This document shows positions 16,659 through 24,446 of a DNA stretch of 64,000 nucleotides, piece after piece. Position numbers and translations under genes: made by a program. Position 1 is the stretch's first letter, and every line of letters starts with the position of its first letter. This DNA is from Metarhizobium sp964253915 (GTDB lineage: Bacteria; Pseudomonadota; Alphaproteobacteria; Rhizobiales; Rhizobiaceae). The stretch is taken from positions 496,001-560,000 of the forward strand of contig NZ_CAXUSG020000002.1 of NCBI RefSeq assembly GCF_964253915.1, read 5' to 3'. The notes beneath the pieces were generated by a model. The model had not been told where the DNA came from. It made no database searches and was given only the letters and a program-made list of their open reading frames with translations.

Positions 16659-17639
16659 TCAGGCCTTGAAGCGATCGAGGGCACTCAGCCGCCGGATCGG
16701 CGGATCGGCGTCCGGCCAGCGGTAGATTTCGGCACGCAGATATCGCAGTTCGTCGTCAAGGGCTTCTTCCGGAACCTCGACCCACCAGGATTTCGGCCTC
16801 CCGTCACTGCCGTCCGACCACCGATAGCCCCGGGCCTTCAGATGATCCTTCATTTCGAACGGGCTGTGTTCGGCGAAAATGCGCACGCGCGAGCGCTGGC
16901 TGGCGGCAAAAAGTTCGGCAAACGGTGTTTCGTCCGGCTTCGCCCCACCCTGGGCGAGGACTTCAAACAGCGCAAAACAATCGTCGACGGCGCGATGCCC
17001 ATCATGGAAATATCCGGCCTGCCCCACGAGATAGCCCAGTTTCGTTCCTTCGAAACCGCGCCCTGACCAGTCGACCTCGGACACGGAACATGCCCACGCC
17101 TTCGGACCGAAGATCGATGAAAAAGCCTCGCAGAAAGGACGGTCGAAGCCGGCATTGTGGGCGATGACAAGATCGGCGGGTTCGAGAAGGGCCTGCACCT
17201 GCGCCATATCGATCGCCTGCCCGGCGACCATATCGTCGGTGATGCCGGTCAGGCGCGTGATATCGGATGGAATGGCGACACCCGGCTGCCGCAGCCCGCC
17301 ATAGACGCCCGTGACGTCGCCGATGGCCCCATGGCTGTCGAAGCTGAACGCGACGATGCCGATCTCGATGATCTCGTCTTTCCGGGCATTCAACCCCGTC
17401 GTTTCCGTGTCGATGATGATACCGCGCAACGGGTAGGCCGGCCGTGGCGCGTGTACAACGGCGCGAGGCTGCAGCTTTCTGAGGATCCGGTAGCGGCCGG
17501 TCTCCTCAAGGTGCCGAACCATCTTGTTCTCGTCCTGGACGCCGCGCGGCCCGCTCCTGGCAGGAGACGGCAACTGGGTCGCGGCCTCTGCCGTTTCCCT
17601 CGCGCCGAACAAGTCGAACTGCTGTTTCATTCCATCCAT
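16659..17639 (-). CDS. DnaQ-like DEDD 3'-5' exonuclease
   Basis: About 326 residues. The exonuclease core has ExoI 'GIIIDTETTGL' (Asp-x-Glu), ExoII 'LVIAHNAGFDRPF' and ExoIII 'GHRAVDDCFALFEVL' (His and Asp), the DEDDh pattern. About 65 N-terminal residues and a C-terminal extension of about 85 residues ('FEMKDHLKARGYRWSDG' onward, rich in Trp) lie outside the core. It may trim DNA or RNA ends in repair. The start is uncertain: ATG at 17639 or 17630, both with weak ribosome-binding sites. It is convergent with the LysR gene. Confidence 0.85.
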   Translation of the reverse strand: MDGMKQQFDLFGARETAEAATQLPSPARSGPRGVQDENKMVRHLEETGRYRILRKLQPRAVVHAPRPAYPLRGIIIDTETTGLNARKDEIIEIGIVAFSFDSHGAIGDVTGVYGGLRQPGVAIPSDITRLTGITDDMVAGQAIDMAQVQALLEPADLVIAHNAGFDRPFCEAFSSIFGPKAWACSVSEVDWSGRGFEGTKLGYLVGQAGYFHDGHRAVDDCFALFEVLAQGGAKPDETPFAELFAASQRSRVRIFAEHSPFEMKDHLKARGYRWSDGSDGRPKSWWVEVPEEALDDELRYLRAEIYRWPDADPPIRRLSALDRFKA

Positions 17640-17900
17640 CTCGCATTGCCCGGCGCATCGTGACAGGCGCGCCAACGGCCTCTTACAGGATGTGGAATGA
17701 ATGTGCGACCCGCGCGCAACCGATGCCCGGCCAATCCCCAATATCTGACGTCCGGACGCCGATGCCGTCCATGCCCTCTGGCCGGGACATACGGTAACCT
17801 CGACCACATGCGACATCAGAATGTCGCATGTTGCCTATCCTCGATCTCGTGACCTATATCCTATCACCACACCTCCATTCGACTGCAGGGGAACAAGCCG

Positions 17901-18863
17901 GTGCTGCGCTTCACCACAGATGACATTGCTGCCAGGGATCGCTTCGACCACTGGCGCGAAGTGCGCGGAAAGGGCCTGTTTGGCGTTACGATCGAGCTCG
18001 AGCCTGAAAAGCGTGCCCGTTTTCGCGGACGGATGAAGGCGGAAGAGTATGGCGGTGCCATCGTCTCGGAACTGGAGGCATCGGCCTATCGTGTCAGCCG
18101 CACGCAACAGGATGTGGCCAGGCTTTCCGGCGACAACCTGCTGATCAGCTGGCAGGTTGCAGGGGGCGGATGGCTGGAGACGGGCCGTCGGCAGGGCCTC
18201 CATCGCGTCGGCGCCAGTGCCATGACGATCGGCCATTCCGATCAGACCTACAAGGCGACACCGGACAGCGACCGGGATTTCCTCTATAGAGTGATCAAGA
18301 TCCCCCTTGCGGGACGCGATTTCGCCTCAAGAGAGTTGATCGACCTTAGCCCCGCACCGATCGATCGTTCATCCCTGACTCAGCCGATGCTCGCCCTGTT
18401 TTCGGCAATCGGTGCGCGTGACGCGGCGCTGGGCGATCCCGCCGACTGCATCGACGCGATGGGACGGCTGGGGTTGATGGCGACCGGCAAATTGCCGCTG
18501 CACGACCCCGAAAACCGGACGGCGTTGCGAATGGCGCTGTACCACATGGCGTGCGCCATCCTGCGCCGGGATCTTCGCCGGCCCGAACTGTCGCCGGCGC
18601 ACGTCGCCCGCGAGCTTTCCATCTCGCCGCGGCAACTGCACATCCTCTTCGAACCCTCCGGCCTTTCCTTTGCACGAACCCTGGTCGGCCTGCGGCTGGA
18701 GCGCGTTCGGAGCCTGCTGCGGAACCGGCCGGAGCGGACCGTCGCCGAAATCGCCTATGCCTGCGGCTTCGACAGCCTGGCGACATTCTACCGCGCCTTC
18801 CGTGCTGCCTACGGCATGACGCCGCTGGATGCGCGGACCGAGCTGTATGCCGGCGCTCAATAA
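17901..18863 (+). CDS. AraC-family transcriptional regulator
   Basis: A 320-residue protein. The N-terminal part (about 1-190) fits the AraC-binding-like domain found in regulators such as FeaR and XylS relatives ('DRFDHWREV', 'NLLISWQVAGGG'). The C-terminal part has two helix-turn-helix motifs: 'SPAHVARELSISPRQLHILFE' and 'TVAEIAYACGFDSLATFYRAFRAAYGMTP', the second being the classic AraC signature. The start is a GTG with CAGGGGA eight bases before it. No gene clearly under its control is adjacent; the divergent exonuclease and the downstream unknown gene are candidates. Confidence 0.88.
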   Translation: MLRFTTDDIAARDRFDHWREVRGKGLFGVTIELEPEKRARFRGRMKAEEYGGAIVSELEASAYRVSRTQQDVARLSGDNLLISWQVAGGGWLETGRRQGLHRVGASAMTIGHSDQTYKATPDSDRDFLYRVIKIPLAGRDFASRELIDLSPAPIDRSSLTQPMLALFSAIGARDAALGDPADCIDAMGRLGLMATGKLPLHDPENRTALRMALYHMACAILRRDLRRPELSPAHVARELSISPRQLHILFEPSGLSFARTLVGLRLERVRSLLRNRPERTVAEIAYACGFDSLATFYRAFRAAYGMTPLDARTELYAGAQ

Positions 18864-18946
18864 AGTCCAGGCTCTGCGCTGGATGAGAAGATCCGTCTCC
18901 GTTGATTATGATAAGGCGCGCTGATCTATTAGCGAGGTGCCCTTTC

Positions 18947-19939
18947 ATGCCGACCGCGTCTGCCTTCATGGAAAGCGCTCTGCCGAAGGGGCTTCCGTTT
19001 TCATTCGTGCCGCCACCATGCTTGGACAGGGCAACGATCGCCGCCCATGCGGGCCTGCGTCCGGTGCTGAGGATCCAGGCCAGCGCTTTGCTGGCAGTAC
19101 ACCGGCGCACGCCGCGCGTCGCGGCGATCTTCGGCAAGCAGCAACGCTATCTGCTGGGGCAACTGGCGATCGCAATGGCTTTCGAAGGCGGCGAGCGCGG
19201 ACTTATCGTGGCGCATTTCCTGCAAGCGGTGAAGACGCATGGTATTTCCAGCCGCAACACCGCCACCAGCTTCATCGAGGAAATGCTGCACTATAAAATT
19301 GCCCGGATTAACGTCACCAACACCGACCGCCGACGCCGCCCGGTCGTGCTGACCGCGGCGACTATCGAGGCACTGACGACTTGGCTGGCCCTGCATCTGC
19401 GCAGCCTGGATGCACTGGATGGCGGAAATCGGCAGTCCGAATTTGAGCAGCATCCACAACTGCTTGCGCAGGTGCACCCGCTCATTGTCCACCACATCCT
19501 ATTGTCGGAAAAGACAATGCCGCCGGCGCGGATCTTCTCCTTCCTTGGCGAGATGAACGATGGCGGCCTGCTGACGGACAATATCATCGCCAGCCTGCAA
19601 GACGCTCCCACCGGTACGGCGCGTTTTCCCACACTCCTCAACTCCTTCAGCCAGTTGTCGGAACCACTGCGCGTGAGCCGCACCCACCTGCTGCGCAAGC
19701 TTGCGGTTTCGGAACAGGCCGGCCATCTCGGCTGGTTGGAGAGGCGCGGCGCCTCGACCTTCTGGATTTCGAAAGAGTTTCTCCACGACTACGAAATCTA
19801 CCAGGTCGAGAAACTCGCCAATATTGAAACCGCCTGGCAGGCGGTCCGGGACAACGGACGGTCAGGACACTCCGGCGATTACCCCGGAATGCTGCCGGAA
19901 AACCGCGGCGGGGTCCCGCAATGGGCGCATGTCGGTTGA
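18947..19939 (+). CDS. Unrecognised protein with a C-terminal winged-helix-like region
   Basis: About 330 residues. I do not recognise the family. The middle ('RYLLGQLAIAMAFEGG', 'GLIVAHFLQAVKTHGISSRNTATSFIEEML') is mostly helical and looks like a first helix-turn-helix region. The C-terminal third ('LSEPLRVSRTHLLRKLAVSEQAGHLGWLE') looks like a second winged helix followed by a short wing ('RGASTFWIS'). It may therefore be a DNA-binding regulator. The ATG at 18947 has GAGGTG at the right distance; an in-frame extension to 18902 lacks one. It follows the AraC gene by 83 bases. Confidence 0.65.
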   Translation: MPTASAFMESALPKGLPFSFVPPPCLDRATIAAHAGLRPVLRIQASALLAVHRRTPRVAAIFGKQQRYLLGQLAIAMAFEGGERGLIVAHFLQAVKTHGISSRNTATSFIEEMLHYKIARINVTNTDRRRRPVVLTAATIEALTTWLALHLRSLDALDGGNRQSEFEQHPQLLAQVHPLIVHHILLSEKTMPPARIFSFLGEMNDGGLLTDNIIASLQDAPTGTARFPTLLNSFSQLSEPLRVSRTHLLRKLAVSEQAGHLGWLERRGASTFWISKEFLHDYEIYQVEKLANIETAWQAVRDNGRSGHSGDYPGMLPENRGGVPQWAHVG

Positions 19940-20103
19940 AGCGCAGTTTTTACCAGCCACCATGCTTCCAGGCAGTCGTGCTGCCATTCCTGTATCGGTC
20001 TTCCGGTGTACCTTGAGAAGATTTTACCGATTGGCTATATCGGCAACATGCGGCATTCACGCCGTTATCGCCGCCCGGGCGGGTTTTTCGCGCGTCATGC
20101 TCA

Positions 20104-20117
20104 AGTAAAAATTTACT
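20104..20117. promoter_or_regulatory. Candidate LacI-family operator before its own gene
   Basis: AGTAAA-AA-TTTACT is a perfect dyad 64 bases before the regulator start. A close copy (AATAAA-TA-TTTACT) lies at 21255-21268 before lacE. Two matching dyads at the regulator and target promoters suggest autoregulation and operon control. Confidence 0.55.
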
Positions 20118-20181
20118 GAAAGCGATTTCGATTTTCCCAAATCCGTGTCACATTGCGGCGAGCAAGGAACGGAATGTCGGG

Positions 20182-21228
20182 ATGGTGACGATCAAGGAAA
20201 TCGCCAAGGCTGTCGGGGTCTCCTCTGCAACGGTCTCGCGCGTTTTGAACTACGACCCGGCCCTGTCGATCTCGCCCGTCAAGCGGCAGGCGATCATCGA
20301 AACGGCTGAAGCGCTCAACTACGAAACGCCGCGCAACCGCAACAAGGCGAACGGCGCCGTCTCGCCGAGCCTGCTCACCAATCTCGTCATCGTGCATTTC
20401 CTCGAGCCGTCGGACGAGATCGCCGATCCCTATTATGTCGGCGTGCGCCTGGGCATCGAGACCCGTTGCCGGGACCTGAAAACCGAGATCGTCAAGGTCT
20501 TCCATTCCGACGATCTGCCGGATGCTTCGCTGCTCGAAAGCGCCTCGGGCGTCATCGTCATCGGCAAGCACTCCGACAATGAAATTGCCTGGCTGACCCA
20601 GCATGCCCGCCATGTCGTCTTTGCCGATTTCGACCCGAAGAGCGACCAGATCGACAGCGTCTTTTCCGATGTCGGCCTGGCGACGCAAAAGATCCTCAAA
20701 TTCCTCAAAACCAGCGGCTACAAGCGCATCGGCTTCATCGGCAGCCATGAAAGCCTCAATGGCGGCGTGCAGCGTTTCGCAGAAAAGCGCTGCGCCGCCT
20801 ATATCGATTGGCAGAAGACCAACGGCACCTTCGATCCCGACCTGCTGGCCCTTGCCGACTGTTCCGACGGCCAGAGCCTGCGGCTCGAAACCGGCTACCG
20901 GCTGGCTCGCGACCTGCTGGCCCTCAGCGAGCGGCCCGACATCATCGTCACCTCCAACGACAACATGGCGATCGGCACCTACCGCGCCCTGCAGGAGGCC
21001 GGGCTTTCCATTCCGGGCGACATCGCCGTCATCTCCTTCAACGATATCCCCGTCGCCCAGTTCCTCACCCCGCCGCTGACCACGGTGCGCATCCATGGCG
21101 AGCATATCGGCGAGACGGCGGTCGACCTGCTGCTGGAACGCCTCTCGGGGCGCAGCTTCGGCAAACAGGTGCGCATCGCCACGGAACTCATCTGGCGCGA
21201 CAGCTGCCGCAGGCCGCCGGAATCGTGA
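20182..21228 (+). CDS. LacI-family regulator of the lac operon, EbgR-like
   Basis: A 348-residue LacI/GalR protein. The N-terminal helix-turn-helix is 'TIKEIAKAVGVSSATVSRVLN', and the hinge region and sugar-binding domain follow ('GYKRIGFIGS' and 'DIIVTSNDNMAIGTYRALQEAG' are typical). The segment 'DPALSISPVKRQAI' after the recognition helix is like EbgR, regulator of a beta-galactosidase operon in E. coli. It lies just before lacE in the same direction. It most likely represses the lac operon, with release by a galactoside-derived inducer. A lacI-type role is inferred from position and the shared operators. Confidence 0.88.
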   Translation: MVTIKEIAKAVGVSSATVSRVLNYDPALSISPVKRQAIIETAEALNYETPRNRNKANGAVSPSLLTNLVIVHFLEPSDEIADPYYVGVRLGIETRCRDLKTEIVKVFHSDDLPDASLLESASGVIVIGKHSDNEIAWLTQHARHVVFADFDPKSDQIDSVFSDVGLATQKILKFLKTSGYKRIGFIGSHESLNGGVQRFAEKRCAAYIDWQKTNGTFDPDLLALADCSDGQSLRLETGYRLARDLLALSERPDIIVTSNDNMAIGTYRALQEAGLSIPGDIAVISFNDIPVAQFLTPPLTTVRIHGEHIGETAVDLLLERLSGRSFGKQVRIATELIWRDSCRRPPES

Positions 21229-21254
21229 ACCTTTTCAAAGCTCTTCGCAGACGC

Positions 21255-21268
21255 AATAAATATTTACT
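21255..21268. promoter_or_regulatory. Candidate LacI-family operator before lacE
   Basis: AATAAA-TA-TTTACT matches the perfect dyad at 20104-20117 with one arm mismatch. It lies 95 bases before the lacE start in an AT-rich stretch suited to a promoter. Confidence 0.55.
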
Positions 21269-21362
21269 AAATTTTTCTTGCGTACCTCCCGAAATTCGGT
21301 AAATCTTTCTTTCGACGACGGGAGAGGAGACCCCGCCGCATAAAGTTTCTTGGGAGGAAACG

Positions 21363-22628
21363 ATGAACAAGACGATTCTGTCGCGCCTTGCCGCCGGCCT
21401 GTTTGCCGGTGCGAGCCTCTTGGCATCCACGGCAGCCTTTGCCGGCGAAATCACCGTCTGGTGCTGGGACCCGAACTTCAACGTCGCCATCATGAAGGAA
21501 GCGGGCGCACGCTATACCGCAAAGCATCCCGGCACGACCTTCAACATCGTCGACTTCGCCAAGGCCGATGTCGAGCAGAAGCTGCAGACGGCACTGTCTT
21601 CCGGCACCACCGACGCCCTGCCGGATATCGTCCTGATCGAGGACTACGGCGCGCAAAAATACCTGCAGTCGTTCCCCGGCGCCTTTGCCGAACTGTCCAG
21701 CAAGATCGATTTCTCAGGCTTCGCGCCCTACAAGGTCGAGCTGATGACGGTTGACGGCACCGTCTACGGCATGCCTTTCGATTCTGGCGTCACCGGCCTC
21801 TACTACCGCAAGGACTATCTCGAACAGGCCGGCTTCAAGCCCGCCGACATGCAGGACATCACCTGGGACCGCTTCATCGAGATCGGCAAGGAAGTGGAAG
21901 CCAAGACCGGCAAGAAGATGCTCGGCCTCGACGTCAACGATGCCGGCTTCATCCGCATCCTGATGCAGTCGGCCGGCGGCTGGTATTTCGGCAAGGACGG
22001 CAGCCTCTCGATTGCCGACAACTCCGCGCTGAAGGCAGCGCTTGAAACCGAACAGAAGATCCTCCAGGCCAACATCCACAAGCCGGCGGCCGGCTGGACG
22101 GAGTGGGTCAACACCTTCACCTCGGGCGATGTCGCCACCGTGACGACAGGTGTGTGGATCACCGGCACTGTCAAGGCGCAGGCCGACCAGAGCGGCAAGT
22201 GGGGCATCGCCCCCATTCCGAAGCTGAATGTCGAGGGCGCCACGCACGCCTCCAACCTCGGCGGCTCCAGTTGGTACGTCACGGCAGGCTCGGCCGAAAA
22301 GGACGAGGCGATCGATTTCCTCGGCGAAATCTATGGCAAGGACCTCGATTTCTACCAGAAGATCCTGACCGAACGCGGCGCCGTCGGCTCGCTGCTCGGC
22401 GCACGCACCGGCGCTGCCTATTCGGAAGCCGATGCCTTCTTCGGCGGCGAAAAGGTCTGGCAGAATTTCTCCGACTGGCTCGCCAAGGTTCCCTCGGTCA
22501 ATTACGGCGTCTTCACCAACGAGGTCGATACGGCCGTCACGGCACACCTGCCGTCGCTCGGCCAGGGCGCCAATGTCGATGAGGTCCTGAAGGCGATCGA
22601 CAGCCAGGCACAGGGCCAGATCCAGTAA
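21363..22628 (+). CDS. lacE: Lactose ABC importer binding protein LacE
   Basis: A 421-residue extracellular solute-binding protein of the CUT1 sugar group. The signal peptide ends near 'ASTAAFAGE' (about residue 28), and the mature start 'ITVWCWDPNFNVAIMKE' fits sugar binders. A strong GGGAGGAAACG site precedes the ATG. The gene order binding protein, two permeases, GH2 beta-galactosidase, ATPase is that of the lacEFGZK operon of Agrobacterium radiobacter, so lactose or a related galactoside is the likely ligand. A GC-rich double hairpin follows the stop. Confidence 0.88.
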   Translation: MNKTILSRLAAGLFAGASLLASTAAFAGEITVWCWDPNFNVAIMKEAGARYTAKHPGTTFNIVDFAKADVEQKLQTALSSGTTDALPDIVLIEDYGAQKYLQSFPGAFAELSSKIDFSGFAPYKVELMTVDGTVYGMPFDSGVTGLYYRKDYLEQAGFKPADMQDITWDRFIEIGKEVEAKTGKKMLGLDVNDAGFIRILMQSAGGWYFGKDGSLSIADNSALKAALETEQKILQANIHKPAAGWTEWVNTFTSGDVATVTTGVWITGTVKAQADQSGKWGIAPIPKLNVEGATHASNLGGSSWYVTAGSAEKDEAIDFLGEIYGKDLDFYQKILTERGAVGSLLGARTGAAYSEADAFFGGEKVWQNFSDWLAKVPSVNYGVFTNEVDTAVTAHLPSLGQGANVDEVLKAIDSQAQGQIQ

Positions 22629-22638
22629 CATCCTCCCC

Positions 22639-22698
22639 GGCGGGCGTTCCACGCCCGCCCCACTCCCGGACCGTCCCTGCCGCAGGGCGGGAGGTCCG
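22639..22698 (+). other. Intercistronic hairpins between lacE and lacF
   Basis: GGCGGGCGT (22639-22647) and ACGCCCGCC (22651-22659) form a perfect 9-base stem with a 3-base loop. A second structure follows: CGGACC (22667-22672) with GGTCCG (22693-22698), enclosing CCCTG/CAGGG. No T run follows, so it looks like a message-stabilising or partial-termination element. Confidence 0.65.
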
Positions 22699-22727
22699 GT
22701 CCTTGTCTCGTGCATGGAAGGTCGCCC

Positions 22728-23624
22728 ATGGCTGCCGGCAAAACAGGCGGATTGAAGCGCTATTACGATCTGAGCGGCTGGCTGTTCATCGCCCCGTCGG
22801 TCCTGCTGATCGCGATCTTCCTCGTTTATCCCATTGTCCGCGCACTCTATCTGTCCTTCTTCTCCGGCAAGGGCATGATGATGAAGTTCGCGGGTTTCGG
22901 AAATGTCGTGCGCTTGTGGAACGATCCGGTCTTCATCCAGGCGCTCACCAACACCGTCACCTTCTTCGTGGTGCAGGTGCCGATCATGATCCTGCTGGCC
23001 CTGATGCTGGCGGCCGTGCTCAACAACGACAAGCTAAAATTCATCGGCTTCTTCCGCACCGCCATCTTCCTGCCTTGCGTCGCCTCGCTGGTCGCCTATT
23101 CGGTGCTGTTCAAGAGCATGTTCTCCGTCGATGGCGTCGTCAACCAGGCGCTAATGACGATCGGCCTGATCGGCACGCCGATCGGCTGGCTGACGGAGCC
23201 GTTCTGGGCCAAGGTGCTCGTCATCCTCGCCATCACCTGGCGCTGGACCGGCTACAACATGATCTTCTATCTCGCGGCTCTGCAGAACATCGACAAGTCG
23301 ATCTACGAGGCGGCGAAGATCGATGGCGTGCCGGCCTGGGCGCGGTTCGTCTATATCACCGTGCCGATGCTCAAGCCGGTGATTCTGTTCACGACGATCA
23401 TCTCGACCATCGGCACGATCCAGCTTTTCGACGAGGTCTACAACCTGACCGAAGGCAAGGGCGGCCCGGCCAACGCCACCATTACGCTATCGCTCTATAT
23501 CTACAACCTCACCTTCCGCTTCATGCCGAGCTTCGGCTACGCGGCGACGATCTCCTATGTCATCGTCCTCATGGTGGCGCTGTTCTCCTTCCTGCAGTTC
23601 TATGCCGCGAGGGACCGGTCATGA
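22728..23624 (+). CDS. lacF: Lactose ABC importer permease LacF
   Basis: A 298-residue inner-membrane permease with six spans ('WLFIAPSVLLIAIFLVYPIVRALYLSF' opens it). The EAA loop is 'EAAKIDGVPAWARFVYITVPML', typical of MalF-type sugar permeases. GGAAGG stands before the ATG at 22728; an in-frame ATG at 22710 has none. Its stop overlaps the lacG start by four bases. It pairs with LacG to form the pore. Confidence 0.9.
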   Translation: MAAGKTGGLKRYYDLSGWLFIAPSVLLIAIFLVYPIVRALYLSFFSGKGMMMKFAGFGNVVRLWNDPVFIQALTNTVTFFVVQVPIMILLALMLAAVLNNDKLKFIGFFRTAIFLPCVASLVAYSVLFKSMFSVDGVVNQALMTIGLIGTPIGWLTEPFWAKVLVILAITWRWTGYNMIFYLAALQNIDKSIYEAAKIDGVPAWARFVYITVPMLKPVILFTTIISTIGTIQLFDEVYNLTEGKGGPANATITLSLYIYNLTFRFMPSFGYAATISYVIVLMVALFSFLQFYAARDRS

Positions 23625-24436
23625 ATGTATCGCGTCTCATCGGCCCGGCGCTGCAATACGCTTTCCTCGGCCTCGCAGCCTTCCTGTCGATCTTCCCGTT
23701 CTTCTGGATGGTGATCAGCGCCACGAACAGGTCGATCGACATCATCGGCGGCAAGACGACCGTCGGCGACGCCTTGCGCACCAATGTCGTCAACTTCTTC
23801 ACGCAGGTCGACGTGCCGCTGGTCTTCTGGAACTCCACGAAGGTCGCGGTGCTCGCCACCCTGCTCACCATCATCGTTTCGTCGCTGGCCGGCTACGGTT
23901 TCGAGATGTTCAAGTCGAAGGCGCGCGAACGCATCTATTCGCTGGTGCTGCTGACGCTGATGATCCCCTTCGGGGCGCTGATCATCCCACTCTTCATGAT
24001 GATGGCTAAGACCGGGCTGATCAACACGCATATCGCCATCATGTTGCCCACCATCGCCTCGGCCTTCATCATCTTCTATTTCCGCCAGTCGACAAAAGCC
24101 TTCCCGGCGGAACTGCGCGATGCCGCAAAGGTGGACGGGCTGAAGGAGTGGCAGATCTTCTTCTTCATCTACGTGCCGGTGATGCGTTCCACCTATGCGG
24201 CGGCCTTCGTCATCGTCTTCATGACGAACTGGAACAACTACCTCTGGCCGCTCATCGTCCTCCAGTCGAACGAGACCAAGACGATCACCCTCGTCGTATC
24301 GTCGCTGGCTTCGGCCTACTACCCCGACTACGGCGTGGTCATGATCGGCACGATCCTCGCCACGCTCCCCACCCTTTTCGTTTTCTTCGTCATGCAGCGC
24401 CAGTTCGTGCAGGGCATGCTCGGCTCGGTCAAATAG
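23621..24436 (+). CDS. lacG: Lactose ABC importer permease LacG
   Basis: A 271-residue MalG-type permease starting MNVSRLIG at an ATG that overlaps the lacF stop. Six spans are seen, with the EAA loop 'DAAKVDGLKEWQIFFFIYVPVM' and the C-terminal 'VMQRQFVQGMLGSVK', the motif common to MalG-like permeases that contact the ATPase. It is the second half of the lactose translocation pore. Confidence 0.9.
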   Translation: MNVSRLIGPALQYAFLGLAAFLSIFPFFWMVISATNRSIDIIGGKTTVGDALRTNVVNFFTQVDVPLVFWNSTKVAVLATLLTIIVSSLAGYGFEMFKSKARERIYSLVLLTLMIPFGALIIPLFMMMAKTGLINTHIAIMLPTIASAFIIFYFRQSTKAFPAELRDAAKVDGLKEWQIFFFIYVPVMRSTYAAAFVIVFMTNWNNYLWPLIVLQSNETKTITLVVSSLASAYYPDYGVVMIGTILATLPTLFVFFVMQRQFVQGMLGSVK

Positions 24437-24446
24437 GAATAGCTCG

